Positions 6,767 through 17,113 of a DNA stretch of 64,000 nucleotides are shown here, in pieces. A program made the position numbers and the translations under genes. Location of the stretch: assembly GCF_946893725.1 (NCBI RefSeq), contig NZ_CAMPPE010000001.1, positions 124,001 to 188,000 of the forward strand, given 5' to 3'. This DNA is from Anaerococcus sp. Marseille-Q5996 (GTDB lineage Bacteria > Bacillota > Clostridia > Tissierellales > Peptoniphilaceae). Each line of letters begins with the position of its first letter. Within the stretch, counting starts at the first letter, position 1. Below the pieces are notes generated by a model that saw nothing but the letters and a program-made list of their open reading frames with translations, ran no database searches and had not been told where the DNA came from.

Positions 6767-9076
6767 ATGAATAAAAAATTTGTAAAAGTTCTTGCAGCAG
6801 TAACTGTAAGCTCAGTTTTAGGAGCAAATGTATCATATGCAGCTACAGATCCTGTAAGAAAAAGCGAAACCATTTATGTAACCAAAGAAGACAATAAAAT
6901 TGTTGATCAAACAGCATCTATTTGGTTAAATGCTGATGAAAATATAAAAACAAAAGATAAAACAAACTTAAAAGAAATCAAAAATCTAGAAACCGATGAA
7001 GCCATTGATGCAAATAATGGATATATAGACTGGAAGACAGAAGAAAAAGACATTTATTACCAAGGAAAAACTAACGGTGAACTTCCAATAGATATGACTG
7101 TAAAATATTTTCTAGATGGCAAGCAAGTAAAAGCAAGTGAACTAGAAGGAAAATCTGGACACTTAAAAATAGTAGCAGAAGCAACAAACAAAAAATCAAC
7201 ACCAGCAAAAATTAATGGCGAAGAAACAAATATCTTCTCCCCATACGCAGTAGCCACAGCAATGATTTTTGATGGAGACAAGGTTTCAAATATCACAAGT
7301 GATAGCGGAAAAATTGTAAAAGACGGTAAAAACCAAGTTGTAACTGGACTTTTGACACCAGGATTAAAAGAAAACTTTGATGATGTTCTTGATGCTGACA
7401 AGCTTGATAAATTCAAAGATAAAATCGAAGTAGAGATGGATGTCACTGACTACAAACAAAGTGAAATTTATACCCTAATTACAAATGAATTTTTCCAAGA
7501 AGAGACAAATTTAGCTTCCTTAGATGATTTAAACGAAGGTATCGATAAGCTAGAAGACAATATGAATAAACTTGTAGATGCTTCTGACGAACTAGCAAAT
7601 GGTGGCAAACAGATTAACGATGGAATTAGCCAATTAAATGCTGGTGCAGGCAAATTATCAGACGGTTCTGCAAAAATTTTGGCAAACTTTGAAAAACTTG
7701 GAGATGCCTTTGCAGATTTACCAGGTCAAGTTTCAGTAATGACCAATGCGGTAAATCAACTTAGCGATGGATCAAATAATTTAAATGCTGGTATCAATAA
7801 ATACACAGCAGGTGTTAGCCAAGTAAATCAAAATATGCCAGCCCTAAATCAAGGTGCAAAAGAATTACAAAACGGTGCAACAGAACTAGATAATGGCCTT
7901 GCCCAATTAAACCAAGCAACAAGCCAATTAAAAGAAAAAACTGCTATGAGTTCAAAAGCCGGAGATCAAAAGGCCGCTTCACTTACAGATTCCCTAGGCC
8001 AATTACAAAAAGGGCTTGATGATTTTGGAAAAAACATAAGTCCACTTGCAAATAGTGTAGATGAATTAAACGGGGGACTTACAAAACTTTCTGATGCATC
8101 GGCTACTATAAATTCAAGCATAGAAAATTTAAGCGAAACAGCTAATGGAATAAATGTAGAAGCAAGTCTTGAAAATATTTACGCCCAAGCAAATACAATT
8201 GATAGTGTAATTGCAAATCTAGAAGCAAGTAACGAAGATGGGTCTTTAAGCGGGCAAATTGAAAATCTAGCTGCAGTTAGAAATAATCTTTATGCTGAGG
8301 CAGAAAATTTAAAAACAAGCAGCCAAGTAAGTGCTGGACTAAAAGCAGGACTTAATCAGTTAAACCAAGCATCTTTTGAACTAACAGCAGGCATAAATCA
8401 AGCAAATGCTGGGTCAAAAGAACTAGCTACAAAATTATCAGCTTCAAAAGAAGAATTAGCAAAAGCTTCAACTAGCCTATCTAATGGTGTAGAAAAAATT
8501 AGCAAAGGATTTTCAGAATCAAACCTTGCAAAACTTCAAGAATCCATTGCAATGCTAGATGAAGCCACAAGCAAGATTAAAGCTGGATCAAGCAAGCTAA
8601 AAGAAGGAACCATCCAAAATACAGCAGGTGTTGAAAAACTATCAGGCGCTATCAATGAACTTGACCAAAACTCTGCACAATTAGCTAATGGTTCACAAAA
8701 ACTTTCAAATGGCTTAGAAGAATTTAAAACAAAATCCCAATCATTAAATCAACTAGCAAATATAAATGAAACAGCAATTAACCCACTAGCAGATGCACTT
8801 AGACAACTAAATACAGGATTAAATGAACTTAACCAATCAACAGGCAAATTAAAAGAAGGAAGCGACAAATACGAAGCTGGATACCATGAATTTGCCCAAG
8901 GATTAAAAGATTATAAATCTCAAGGCATCGATGAATTGTCAAACAAAACAGGCGATGTTCAAAAAGTAAGTGATATCCTAGATCAAATGTCAAAACTTGC
9001 CAAAGAAAATAATTCTATTTCTGGAAGCACAGATGATTTTGAAACAAGATCAAGAATTATAGAAAAAATCAAATAG
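6767..9076 (+). CDS. Secreted LxxG-heptad-repeat protein (Pip/YhgE-like extracytoplasmic domain)
   Basis: A 769-residue exported protein. Residues 1-25 are a signal peptide (lysines, hydrophobic core, VSYAA). Residues about 40-245 form a mixed domain; from about 255 to 730 the chain is a long coiled coil built on heptads of the form xxxLxxG (for example QLNAGAGKLSDG, KLSNGLEEF). This heptad class is typical of the outer loop of YhgE/Pip phage-infection proteins, but here the flanking TM helices are missing and no LPXTG or other anchor is visible. AGGAGG precedes the ATG, 9 nt after the MMPL stop. Likely an external stalk or adaptor working with the MMPL pump; inference. Confidence 0.75.
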   Translation: MNKKFVKVLAAVTVSSVLGANVSYAATDPVRKSETIYVTKEDNKIVDQTASIWLNADENIKTKDKTNLKEIKNLETDEAIDANNGYIDWKTEEKDIYYQGKTNGELPIDMTVKYFLDGKQVKASELEGKSGHLKIVAEATNKKSTPAKINGEETNIFSPYAVATAMIFDGDKVSNITSDSGKIVKDGKNQVVTGLLTPGLKENFDDVLDADKLDKFKDKIEVEMDVTDYKQSEIYTLITNEFFQEETNLASLDDLNEGIDKLEDNMNKLVDASDELANGGKQINDGISQLNAGAGKLSDGSAKILANFEKLGDAFADLPGQVSVMTNAVNQLSDGSNNLNAGINKYTAGVSQVNQNMPALNQGAKELQNGATELDNGLAQLNQATSQLKEKTAMSSKAGDQKAASLTDSLGQLQKGLDDFGKNISPLANSVDELNGGLTKLSDASATINSSIENLSETANGINVEASLENIYAQANTIDSVIANLEASNEDGSLSGQIENLAAVRNNLYAEAENLKTSSQVSAGLKAGLNQLNQASFELTAGINQANAGSKELATKLSASKEELAKASTSLSNGVEKISKGFSESNLAKLQESIAMLDEATSKIKAGSSKLKEGTIQNTAGVEKLSGAINELDQNSAQLANGSQKLSNGLEEFKTKSQSLNQLANINETAINPLADALRQLNTGLNELNQSTGKLKEGSDKYEAGYHEFAQGLKDYKSQGIDELSNKTGDVQKVSDILDQMSKLAKENNSISGSTDDFETRSRIIEKIK

Positions 9077-9087
9077 AAAATAGAATG

Positions 9088-9130
9088 AGTGGACCTAGGA
9101 TAATTTATTTTGGGTTCACTTAAATTTTAT
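9088..9130 (+). terminator. Weak terminator-like hairpin after the LxxG gene
   Basis: AGTGGACC (9088-9095) can pair with GGGTTCACT (9112-9120) with one G-T pair, followed by a T-rich stretch but no clean T-run. The rest of the gap up to the ATPase promoter is AT-rich and holds no gene I can support. Confidence 0.4.
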
Positions 9131-9272
9131 AAAATTTATTTTAATTATTTTTTATATTGGGTATTTAAAAAATATGTATGGAAAATACAAGAAACTATTT
9201 TCAAATATACTATAAAGTCCCAAGGAAATTTGATAAAAATTTAATTAGTCCTATTTTCTGGGCTTATTTTAT

Positions 9273-9280
9273 GGTATAAT
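9273..9280 (+). promoter_or_regulatory. Extended -10 promoter of the V-ATPase operon
   Basis: TGGTATAAT (TATAAT at 9275-9280) is an extended -10 element 29 bp before the first ATPase gene. The -35 region is poor (TATTTT), which the extended -10 would compensate. GGGGGTG just upstream of the ATG at 9309 is the ribosome site. Confidence 0.6.
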
Positions 9281-9308
9281 TTAATTAATGTTATCTAGGG
9301 GGTGAAAA

Positions 9309-9632
9309 ATGGCAGATGATATTTTACTAAAAATCAAAGAGGCTGAAGAAACTGCTTCAAAAAGTGTCAGCGATGCAAAAATAAAATCACAAGACATCTT
9401 ATCAGAAGCAAAATCACAAGCTGAAAGTGAGTATAAGAGAATAATCTCTGATGCAAACCAAAAAGCAAACAGTCTCATTGATGAAGCAAATCGCAAGGCT
9501 CAAAGCAGTAAAGAACCTATCTTGCAAAAGGCACGCGAGGCTTCAAATAATATTTTAAACACCGATAACAATAATGTAAAAACTATTATCGATGCTTTGA
9601 CAGAAAGGATTGTAAGAGATGGCAATAGTTAA
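9309..9632 (+). CDS. ntpF: V-type ATPase subunit H/F (NtpF-like peripheral stalk)
   Basis: A 107-residue, almost entirely helical protein with heptad spacing (Ala/Glu/Lys-rich, for example AKSQAESEYKRIISDA). This matches the G/H-type peripheral stalk subunit that pairs with subunit E to hold the catalytic head against rotation. Its position as first gene, directly before ntpI, is the classical ntpF position. The last 14 nt overlap the ntpI start, implying coupled translation. Sequence is low-complexity, so the call rests mainly on context. Confidence 0.82.
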   Translation: MADDILLKIKEAEETASKSVSDAKIKSQDILSEAKSQAESEYKRIISDANQKANSLIDEANRKAQSSKEPILQKAREASNNILNTDNNNVKTIIDALTERIVRDGNS

Positions 9633-11553
9633 AATGGATAAGTTTAACTTGCTAAGTTTTGACTCTGATAGACAAAGTCTTCTTAACAGCTTACAAGCTT
9701 TTAACTATGTACATTTTAACGATTTGGTAAAAGAAAATGACGAAAATTATATAAGTGAAGTTCGTGAAACTCAAAGACTTGCTGAAATAGATGAGTCACT
9801 TAATAAGGTAAATTATGCTATAGATGTAATAAAAGACTACACCAAAGATTTACCAGAAGAACTTAATGATAAGGTAAGTGACTTATCCCTTGAAGAAGTC
9901 AACAGACGCGGATCAAACTTCACTTTTGATTTAATCTATGAGAAATTAAGAAATCTTGTTACCAAGCGTGAAAAACTTGTACAAAATAGGGATAGCCTAA
10001 ATCAAAAACAAAGCGAATTATCTCCATGGCAAGACATAGATGTCAACATGGATAAGCTTTATAGGTCTGATAGGTTTTTTATGGAAACTGGAACTATCTC
10101 AAGCAGATTTTATGAAGATTTGCAAAAGGCTCTAGTAGAAAGAAATCTAGATGGCACTTTGGTTTATAAGCTAAGCGAAAGAGATGGCAATTATTATGTT
10201 GTAGCCCTTTCAACCAACAAAGAAGCGGAAAATTTCTCTGAGATACTTAGAGAATTTGGATTTAGCAGAGCAAAAATTGCTGCAGATAGTGAGGTTAATA
10301 ATTACTTAACCGACCTTAGTGGTCAAGAAGATCAGATAAATAAGGAAATTCAAGCAGTAGACAATGAAATAATTGACTTTAAAAAATACTTGGAAGACTT
10401 ATATATCTACCAAGCCTACATCATAAACTGCAGAAAAAAAGAAGCTTCAAGTGAAAACTTCCTAAAAACTCGTCAAATGAATATCATAGAAGGCTATGTG
10501 CCAAGTGATAAAAGTGAAGAATTTAAGGCAGATTTAAATCAAATTTTGGGAGATAAATACATACTTGATGTAATTCCAGCCCAAAAAGATGACCCAAATG
10601 TGCCAATCATTCTAAAAAACAATAAATTAGTAGAACCTTACGAAAATGTTGTTGAAACTTATGCGCTACCAAAATATAGCGAACTAGATCCAACAGGTAT
10701 TATTGCTCCATTTTATACAATCTTTACAGGATTTATGATTGGGGACTTAGGTTATGGACTTCTTGGAGTTATTGCAATATTACTTGCTTTAAAACTAAAA
10801 GATTTTCCAAAATCAACTCAAAAAACCTTAAAACTTTTCCTAGGCATTTCCTTATCAGCATGTGTGTTTGGATTTATCTTTGGATCAGTATTTGGAGGTA
10901 TCATCGATGTACCATTTGGCTGGATAGATACAACAACAGATATTAACCAATTGATACTAATCAGTTTGATAATAGGTGGATTTAGTTTATTCTTTGCTCT
11001 TGGAGTAAAAGGATATATGGCAATTCGAGATGGACACTTTGATGGAGTAATCTTTGATGTACTTAGCTGGTATATGGCTGTAGGTGGAGCGATTGCTCTA
11101 GTTATCACCAAAAATCCAATTGCTAAATACATTATGATTGCAGGAATGGTAATGATACTTTTATTTGCAGGACGTGCTATAAAATCATGGCCTGGAAGGA
11201 TTGCAAGCGGTGCTTATGAACTATATGGAATCACATCTTGGATTGGAGATTTCGTATCATTCTTAAGACTTATGGCCCTTGTACTTTCAGGTGGATTCGT
11301 AGCTTATTCTGTAAACTTGATTGTAGAAATGATGGCAGGAAGTGGCATAGGCGGACTAATAGGTGGAATCATCATATTTATTGTTTTCCAATTATTTAAT
11401 ATGTTCCTATCATACCTATCAGCATATGTACACTCACTAAGGTTAATTTATGTAGAAATGTTTAATAAATTCTACGAAGGTGGCGGAATTAAGTTCCGTG
11501 AGATGGTCGAAGATACAAACTTTGTAAATATTATTAGAAGAGGAGAAAAATAA
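9619..11553 (+). CDS. ntpI: V-type ATPase subunit I (a subunit, ion half-channels)
   Basis: A 644-residue membrane stator subunit. Residues 1-340 are the soluble arm with coiled coils that clamp the peripheral stalks; about 345-640 carry the TM helices next to the K ring. Two conserved arginines are visible: Arg550 in FVSFLRLMAL and Arg608 in YVHSLRLIYVE. The latter lies in the helix facing the ring and corresponds to the essential arginine that discharges the ring glutamate. The start overlaps ntpF by 14 nt and the stop overlaps the ntpK start (TAATG), so stoichiometry is probably set by coupled translation. Confidence 0.93.
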   Translation: MAIVKMDKFNLLSFDSDRQSLLNSLQAFNYVHFNDLVKENDENYISEVRETQRLAEIDESLNKVNYAIDVIKDYTKDLPEELNDKVSDLSLEEVNRRGSNFTFDLIYEKLRNLVTKREKLVQNRDSLNQKQSELSPWQDIDVNMDKLYRSDRFFMETGTISSRFYEDLQKALVERNLDGTLVYKLSERDGNYYVVALSTNKEAENFSEILREFGFSRAKIAADSEVNNYLTDLSGQEDQINKEIQAVDNEIIDFKKYLEDLYIYQAYIINCRKKEASSENFLKTRQMNIIEGYVPSDKSEEFKADLNQILGDKYILDVIPAQKDDPNVPIILKNNKLVEPYENVVETYALPKYSELDPTGIIAPFYTIFTGFMIGDLGYGLLGVIAILLALKLKDFPKSTQKTLKLFLGISLSACVFGFIFGSVFGGIIDVPFGWIDTTTDINQLILISLIIGGFSLFFALGVKGYMAIRDGHFDGVIFDVLSWYMAVGGAIALVITKNPIAKYIMIAGMVMILLFAGRAIKSWPGRIASGAYELYGITSWIGDFVSFLRLMALVLSGGFVAYSVNLIVEMMAGSGIGGLIGGIIIFIVFQLFNMFLSYLSAYVHSLRLIYVEMFNKFYEGGGIKFREMVEDTNFVNIIRRGEK

Positions 11554-12026
11554 TGAGTGAATTTTTTATTAACAACGGTGGAACAGCTTTAGCAGTTTTA
11601 GCAGCTGCAATTGCAACATTACTAGCTGGTATGGGATCAGCAAAAGGTGTAGGTATGGCAGGGGAAGCTACAGCAGCTCTAACAGTAGATCAACCAGAAA
11701 AATTTGGTAAAGCACTTATCCTACAACTACTTCCAGGTACTCAAGGTCTTTATGGATTCGTAATCGGATTCTTTATCCTACAACAAATCACAGGTGGGGA
11801 TCAAATTACATTTGAAAAAGGACTCTACCTACTAATGGCAGCTCTTCCAGTAGCAATCGTTGGTTACGCATCAGCTAACAGACAAGCTAGAGTAGCTATT
11901 GCCGGTGTAAACATCCTTGCTAAAAACGAAGATGAATTCGTAAAAGGTGTAGTTTATTCTGTAATGGTTGAGTTATACGCAATCTTAGGCTTTGTAATCT
12001 CTCTACTACTAGTACTAAACGCTTAA
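11553..12026 (+). CDS. ntpK: V-type ATPase subunit K (proteolipid c ring), Na+-type
   Basis: A 157-residue proteolipid with four TM helices from an ancestral duplication; ten or so copies form the rotor ring. Only the second hairpin keeps the ion-binding carboxylate (Glu140 in MVELYAILGF), as in Enterococcus hirae NtpK. The other Na+ ligands of NtpK can be matched with a shift of one residue: Leu60, Thr63, Gln64 (LPGTQGLYG), Gln111 (NRQARVAIAG) and Glu140, plus Tyr67. This predicts Na+ rather than H+ transport. Start overlaps the ntpI stop. Confidence 0.95.
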   Translation: MSEFFINNGGTALAVLAAAIATLLAGMGSAKGVGMAGEATAALTVDQPEKFGKALILQLLPGTQGLYGFVIGFFILQQITGGDQITFEKGLYLLMAALPVAIVGYASANRQARVAIAGVNILAKNEDEFVKGVVYSVMVELYAILGFVISLLLVLNA

Positions 12027-12041
12027 TATTAGGAAAAGATT

Positions 12042-12593
12042 ATGAATAATCTTGAAGTAATATTAGAATCAATAATTAGCGAAGGAAATACTGAAAGTCA
12101 AAATATAATAAATGATGCTACAGATAAAGCCAACAGAATAGTTAGCGAGAGAAAAACTGAAGCAGAAAAAAAGGCACAAGAAATAATTGAAAGTGCAAAA
12201 AAAGAAGCCGCAACAATCGAAAAAAACGAAGCGGTATCAACAGAAAGACAATCACGTGATATAGAAATAAATGCAAAAAATAAAGTAATCGATGGAGTAG
12301 TAGAAAAACTTCTAGAAAACTTAAAAAATCTAGACCAAAACTCATACAAAGCCTACATTGAAAATACTTTAAAAAAAGCAAATATCACAAATGGCGAGAT
12401 TTTACTAGCAGAAAACTTCAAAAATGCTATTAAGGACAATGAATTTAATGGTCTAAAAGTAGCTGATGAAACAGTAGAAGATGGTTTTGTAGTAAGATCA
12501 GGCAAAATCGAATACGACAACAGATTTTCTTCCATATTAAAATACAATATTGATGATATAAGAAAAGAAATTTCAGATGAAATCTTTAAATAA
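12042..12593 (+). CDS. ntpE: V-type ATPase subunit E (peripheral stalk)
   Basis: A 183-residue stalk subunit. Residues 1-100 form a charged helix that pairs with the H/F subunit; the C-terminal half is the globular domain that binds the head (VVEKLLENL and EDGFVVRSGKIEYDNRF are typical of the family). 15 nt after ntpK and 9 nt before ntpC, inside the operon. Length is slightly shorter than the roughly 190-200 residues usual for NtpE. Confidence 0.9.
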   Translation: MNNLEVILESIISEGNTESQNIINDATDKANRIVSERKTEAEKKAQEIIESAKKEAATIEKNEAVSTERQSRDIEINAKNKVIDGVVEKLLENLKNLDQNSYKAYIENTLKKANITNGEILLAENFKNAIKDNEFNGLKVADETVEDGFVVRSGKIEYDNRFSSILKYNIDDIRKEISDEIFK

Positions 12594-12602
12594 GGAGGGT
12601 TT

Positions 12603-13664
12603 ATGAATAGAGATAACTATATAGGTGGATCTATCTCAACTAGAATACGCGAAAATAACCTCCTTACTAGCAATGACCTAGAAAGATTAAACGATTATAA
12701 TTCAGTAGAAGATGTGCTAAATGCCTTAAGCGACTCATCATATAGGGATGCCATTCAAAATTTAAATCGTCCTGAAGAATACGAAAAAATCTTAGATGAG
12801 GAACTTAAAAATTCCTATGAACTCATAGAAAATACAGCAAGTGATGACAACATTCTCCAATACTTTAGAGAACGATATAATTTTCACAACCTAAAAGTAT
12901 TAGTTAGAGAAATCGCCCAAGATGAGTCTTACGCAAATTTATATAATGACATAGGAAATATAAATTTAGCTTACATCAAAAGACACTTATCAAGCGATAA
13001 TATCGAAGTTGGATTTTTAGAGAGTCTTGAAATCGAAGGCTATGAGCCATTTAACAAGTCAGTAAATGAAAATGACACTTATGTTGAATATGGTAAAAAA
13101 GCCCTAGCAAAATTTAGGGAAACTAACAATCCAAAAGACATAGACATCACTCTAGATAAGGCATATTACGAAAAACTTTTAATAGATGCTAAGGAAATAG
13201 ACCTAGAAGAGCTTACAAAATATACAAAAGAACGTATTGATCTAATCAATATCAAAACTCTTTTGCGTATAAAGGCTCAAGGAAATGAAGCAAGCAATCT
13301 ATCTGAGGCACTAATCGATGGCGGATATATTGAGCCAGAAAGATTAGTAGAACTTGCCCCAGCAGATATAAATCATATTGTGGTCAAGCTTTCAAATGAA
13401 AATATCAACAAGTATCTAGTTAGAGCTTTGGATGATGAAAAATCACTTGACCAAAACCTACTAGATCTTGAAAAAGCAATTGATGACCACCAAATGGATT
13501 ATTCAAGGCTTGCAAAATCTATGACCTATGGCCCTGAAGTTTTGATGAATTATATAATTTCTAAAGAAACTGAGATTAAAAACCTAAGGATCATTCTAGT
13601 ATCAAAACTAAATTCATTACCAAAAGAATTTACATTAGAAAGGTTGCGTGAAACTTATGCATAG
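12603..13664 (+). CDS. ntpC: V-type ATPase subunit C (d subunit, rotor adaptor)
   Basis: A 353-residue helical, funnel-shaped subunit that sits on the K ring and couples it to the D-F central shaft. Family features include an N-terminal R-I-R segment ([12 protein letters not shown]), internally repeated helical bundles and the [11 protein letters not shown] region near the C-terminus. AGGAGGG precedes the ATG. The stop overlaps the next gene by 8 nt. Length is normal for NtpC (about 330-350). Confidence 0.92.
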   Translation: MNRDNYIGGSISTRIRENNLLTSNDLERLNDYNSVEDVLNALSDSSYRDAIQNLNRPEEYEKILDEELKNSYELIENTASDDNILQYFRERYNFHNLKVLVREIAQDESYANLYNDIGNINLAYIKRHLSSDNIEVGFLESLEIEGYEPFNKSVNENDTYVEYGKKALAKFRETNNPKDIDITLDKAYYEKLLIDAKEIDLEELTKYTKERIDLINIKTLLRIKAQGNEASNLSEALIDGGYIEPERLVELAPADINHIVVKLSNENINKYLVRALDDEKSLDQNLLDLEKAIDDHQMDYSRLAKSMTYGPEVLMNYIISKETEIKNLRIILVSKLNSLPKEFTLERLRETYA

Positions 13665-13968
13665 AGTAGCAGTAATCGGGGATAAGGACAGTGTTCTTGC
13701 CTTTAAGGCACTCGGTGTAGAAGTATATACAGTTATAGATGGCGAAGAAGCAGCAAATACTATAAATAGCCTTGCCAAAGAAGATGTTGGCGTAATATTT
13801 ATAACAGAAAAATTTGCCCAAGAAATCCCATCTACAATTGATAAATATAGAGATCAAATGACTCCAGCTATCATTCTAATCCCTGGAAATAAGGGATCAA
13901 TGGGTATAGGCCTTGCTGATATTAACAAATCAGTAGAAAAGGCTGTTGGAGCCAACATTCTAAATTAA
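13657..13968 (+). CDS. ntpG: V-type ATPase subunit F (NtpG)
   Basis: A 103-residue Rossmann-like subunit bound to the central shaft subunit D. The N-terminal sequence [21 protein letters not shown] is close to the family consensus, followed by the [11 protein letters not shown] segment. The ATG at 13657, overlapping ntpC by 8 nt, gives the expected N-terminus; a GTG at 13648 would add three residues and is closer to GAAAGG at 13638-13643, so the start is not settled. 11 nt before ntpA. Confidence 0.88.
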   Translation: MHRVAVIGDKDSVLAFKALGVEVYTVIDGEEAANTINSLAKEDVGVIFITEKFAQEIPSTIDKYRDQMTPAIILIPGNKGSMGIGLADINKSVEKAVGANILN

Positions 13969-13979
13969 AGGAGCTTAAT

Positions 13980-15737
13980 TTGAAAGAAGGTAAAATTACT
14001 AAAGTATCAGGACCATTGATAGAAGCTAGCGGATTATCTGATGCTAACATCTATGACGTGGTTGAGGTATCAAAAGATAAGCTCATCGGCGAAATAATTG
14101 AGATGAGAGGAGATGTTGCAAGTATTCAGGTTTATGAAGAAACAACAGGTATTGGACCAGGAGACCCAGTAGTTTCTACAGGCCACCCTCTATCAGTTGA
14201 ACTTGGACCTGGTATGCTTCGTCACATGTATGACGGTATCCAAAGACCTCTAGAAAAACTTGAAGACCTTGCAGGATCATTTTTAACTAGAGGAGTTACA
14301 GCACCACCACTAAATCGTGAAACAAAATGGGAATTTGTCCCAACAAAAAATGTAGGCGATGAAGTAGTGGCAGGTGATGTCCTTGGTACAGTTGAAGAAA
14401 CACTTGTACTTACTCACAAAATCATGGTTCCATACGGAATCAGCGGTAGACTTAAAGATATAAAATCTGGTGAATATACAGTAGATAGCACAATAGCTGT
14501 TATTGAAACTGAAAATGGCGATAAAGAAATAAATATGATTCAAGAATGGCCAGTAAGACAAGCGCGTCCATCAAGAAGAAAGCTTGATCCAAACGAACCA
14601 CTTGTTACAGGTCAAAGAGTAATCGATACATTTTTCCCAGTTGCAAAAGGTGGTACATCTGCAATCCCAGGACCATTTGGATCTGGTAAAACAGTAGTAC
14701 AACACCAAATTGCAAAATTTGCCGATGCAGACATGGTAGTTTATGTAGGTTGTGGTGAACGTGGTAACGAAATGACTGACGTACTTAACGAATTCCCAGA
14801 ACTTATCGACCCAAAAACAGGCGAATCTATCATGGAGCGTACAATTCTTATAGCAAATACATCAAACATGCCAGTAGCAGCTCGTGAAGCAAGTATTTAT
14901 ACAGGAATTACCCTTGGAGAATATTTCCGAGACATGGGCTATAACGTAGCTATGATGGCTGACTCAACAAGCCGTTGGGCAGAGGCCCTTCGTGAAATGT
15001 CTGGACGTCTAGAAGAGATGCCAGGGGATGAAGGTTTCCCAGCATATCTTGCATCTAGAATCGCAGATTTCTATGAAAGAAGTGGTAAAGTTGAAGTTTT
15101 AGGAAATAGGGATGAAGTAGGATCACTAACAGTAATCGGTGCTGTATCTCCTCCAGGTGGGGACCTTTCAGAACCAGTTACCCAAGCTACATTACGTATT
15201 GTAAAAGTATTCTGGGGACTAGATTACGACCTATCCTACCAACGTCACTTCCCAGCTATCAACTGGTTAAACTCATATTCCCTATACCAAGATAAAATGG
15301 ATAGATATATTGATAATAACTTTGATGAAAGCTTCTCAACTATGAGAAAACGTGCCATGAGTCTATTACAACAAGAATCTTCACTAGTAGAAGTTGTAAG
15401 ACTAGTTGGTCGTGATGCCCTAAGTGATGATGATAAATTAAAATTAAATGTAACAAAATCTATCAGAGAAGACTACCTACAACAAAACGCCTTCCATGAT
15501 GTAGATACTTATTGTTCACTAAAAAAACAAAATATCATGCTTGATTTAATTCTTTATAACTATGATAGATCTCTAGAAGCTTTAGCAAATGGTATTGAGC
15601 TTGAAAAACTAGAAAATCTTCCAGTTCATGAGAAAATCACAAGAGCAAAATTCGTTCACGAAGATGAAATAGGCAAACTAACAGACATCAAAAATGAAAT
15701 TGACCAAGAAATTGGCCAATTAACAAGGGAGGCATAA
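13980..15737 (+). CDS. ntpA: V-type ATPase catalytic subunit A
   Basis: A 585-residue catalytic subunit of the V1 head; three copies hydrolyse ATP. The P-loop [10 protein letters not shown] lies near residue 231, the GERGNEM arginine/glutamate segment near 260, and [12 protein letters not shown] shows the conserved catalytic surroundings. The non-homologous insertion typical of A subunits lies between about residues 115 and 185. The start is TTG at 13980, supported by AAAGGAG 6 nt upstream and by the normal N-terminus [11 protein letters not shown]. The stop overlaps the ntpB start (TAATG). Confidence 0.96.
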   Translation: MKEGKITKVSGPLIEASGLSDANIYDVVEVSKDKLIGEIIEMRGDVASIQVYEETTGIGPGDPVVSTGHPLSVELGPGMLRHMYDGIQRPLEKLEDLAGSFLTRGVTAPPLNRETKWEFVPTKNVGDEVVAGDVLGTVEETLVLTHKIMVPYGISGRLKDIKSGEYTVDSTIAVIETENGDKEINMIQEWPVRQARPSRRKLDPNEPLVTGQRVIDTFFPVAKGGTSAIPGPFGSGKTVVQHQIAKFADADMVVYVGCGERGNEMTDVLNEFPELIDPKTGESIMERTILIANTSNMPVAAREASIYTGITLGEYFRDMGYNVAMMADSTSRWAEALREMSGRLEEMPGDEGFPAYLASRIADFYERSGKVEVLGNRDEVGSLTVIGAVSPPGGDLSEPVTQATLRIVKVFWGLDYDLSYQRHFPAINWLNSYSLYQDKMDRYIDNNFDESFSTMRKRAMSLLQQESSLVEVVRLVGRDALSDDDKLKLNVTKSIREDYLQQNAFHDVDTYCSLKKQNIMLDLILYNYDRSLEALANGIELEKLENLPVHEKITRAKFVHEDEIGKLTDIKNEIDQEIGQLTREA

Positions 15738-17104
15738 TGTTAAAAGAATATAAAACAGTAACCGAAGTTGTTGGGCCTCTAATGCTTGTTGAAGGTGTTG
15801 AAGGTGTAAGCTTCGATGAACTAGTAGATATAGAAATGCAAACTGGCGAACGCCGCCGTGGTCGTGTTATAGAAATTGAAGAAGGCCGTGCCATGGTCCA
15901 ACTTTTCGAAGGATCAACAGGTATCAACCTTGAATCAACATCTGTAAGATTTTTAGGCCGCCCATTAGAACTTGGGGTGTCAGAAGATATGGTTGGTCGT
16001 GCTTTTAACGGACTTGGCGAACCAATCGATGATGGCCCAGCTATCATTCCAGAAGAAAAACGTGATGTAAACGGAACTGCAATAAACCCAGTAAGCCGTG
16101 ACTACCCATCAGAATTTATCCAGACAGGTATTTCTACAATTGACGGACTAAATACCCTTGTACGTGGACAAAAACTTCCTATTTTCTCAGGAAACGGTCT
16201 GCCACACAACCAAGTAGCAGCACAAATTGCCCGTCAAGCTCGTGTATTAAACGATGATGAAGGATTTGCGGTAGTATTTGCAGCTATCGGTATTACCTTT
16301 GAAGAAGCACAATTTTTCCTAGAAGACTTTAGAAAAACTGGGGCCCTTGACCGTTCAGTATTATTTATGAACCTTGCAGATGACCCAGCTATCGAACGTC
16401 TATCTACACCAAAAATGGCTTTAACTTGTGCAGAATACCTAGCATATGAAAAAGACATGCAAGTACTTGTAATCATGACAGATATGACTAACTACGCAGA
16501 AGCCCTACGTGAAGTATCAGCTGCTCGTAAGGAAGTACCAGGTCGTCGTGGTTACCCAGGATACCTATATACAGACCTTTCTACAATTTATGAAAGAGCT
16601 GGTAAACTTCGTGGCAAACCAGGAACTATTACACAAATTCCTATACTTTCAATGCCAGAAGATGATATCACTCACCCAATCCCAGACCTTACAGGATACA
16701 TCACAGAAGGACAAATTATCCTAAACCGTGAATTATATAACCAAGGTGTAGAACCACCAGTTTCAATATTACCATCTCTTTCTCGTCTAAAAGATAAGGG
16801 TATAGGTAAGGGCAAAACTCGTGAAGACCACGCTGGTACTATGAACCAAATTTATGCAGCATATGCATCAGGGGTTGATGCCCGCGAATTACAAAAAATC
16901 TTAGGTGACTCAGCGCTTTCAGATGCAGACCTTGCATTTGCTGAATTTGCCAAAGAGTTTGAAGAAAGATATATCAACCAAGGATATTATACAAACAGAA
17001 CTATCGAGGAAACTTTAAATCTAGGTTGGGAATTATTAAAACTAATTCCAAAATCAGAACTTAAGAGAATTGATGATAACCTTATTGAAAAATATTTGGG
17101 TTAG
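15737..17104 (+). CDS. ntpB: V-type ATPase regulatory subunit B
   Basis: A 455-residue non-catalytic nucleotide-fold subunit that alternates with A in the head. Its P-loop is degenerate ([11 protein letters not shown], no GKT), as expected for [36 protein letters not shown] is represented here by its parts [10 protein letters not shown] and [10 protein letters not shown], the hallmark segments of B subunits; the arginine between them reaches into the catalytic site of A. Start overlaps the ntpA stop; ntpD follows within 10 nt. Confidence 0.96.
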   Translation: MLKEYKTVTEVVGPLMLVEGVEGVSFDELVDIEMQTGERRRGRVIEIEEGRAMVQLFEGSTGINLESTSVRFLGRPLELGVSEDMVGRAFNGLGEPIDDGPAIIPEEKRDVNGTAINPVSRDYPSEFIQTGISTIDGLNTLVRGQKLPIFSGNGLPHNQVAAQIARQARVLNDDEGFAVVFAAIGITFEEAQFFLEDFRKTGALDRSVLFMNLADDPAIERLSTPKMALTCAEYLAYEKDMQVLVIMTDMTNYAEALREVSAARKEVPGRRGYPGYLYTDLSTIYERAGKLRGKPGTITQIPILSMPEDDITHPIPDLTGYITEGQIILNRELYNQGVEPPVSILPSLSRLKDKGIGKGKTREDHAGTMNQIYAAYASGVDARELQKILGDSALSDADLAFAEFAKEFEERYINQGYYTNRTIEETLNLGWELLKLIPKSELKRIDDNLIEKYLG

Positions 17105-17113
17105 GTGATAAAG

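Noticed and set aside
6767-9076. Sortase-anchored surface protein
   Set aside because: No LPXTG-like motif, TM tail or basic end at the C-terminus.
12098-12381. Two overlapping minus-strand ORFs opposite ntpE
   Set aside because: Phe/Leu/Ser-rich shadows of a Lys/Glu-rich coding strand; no ribosome site.
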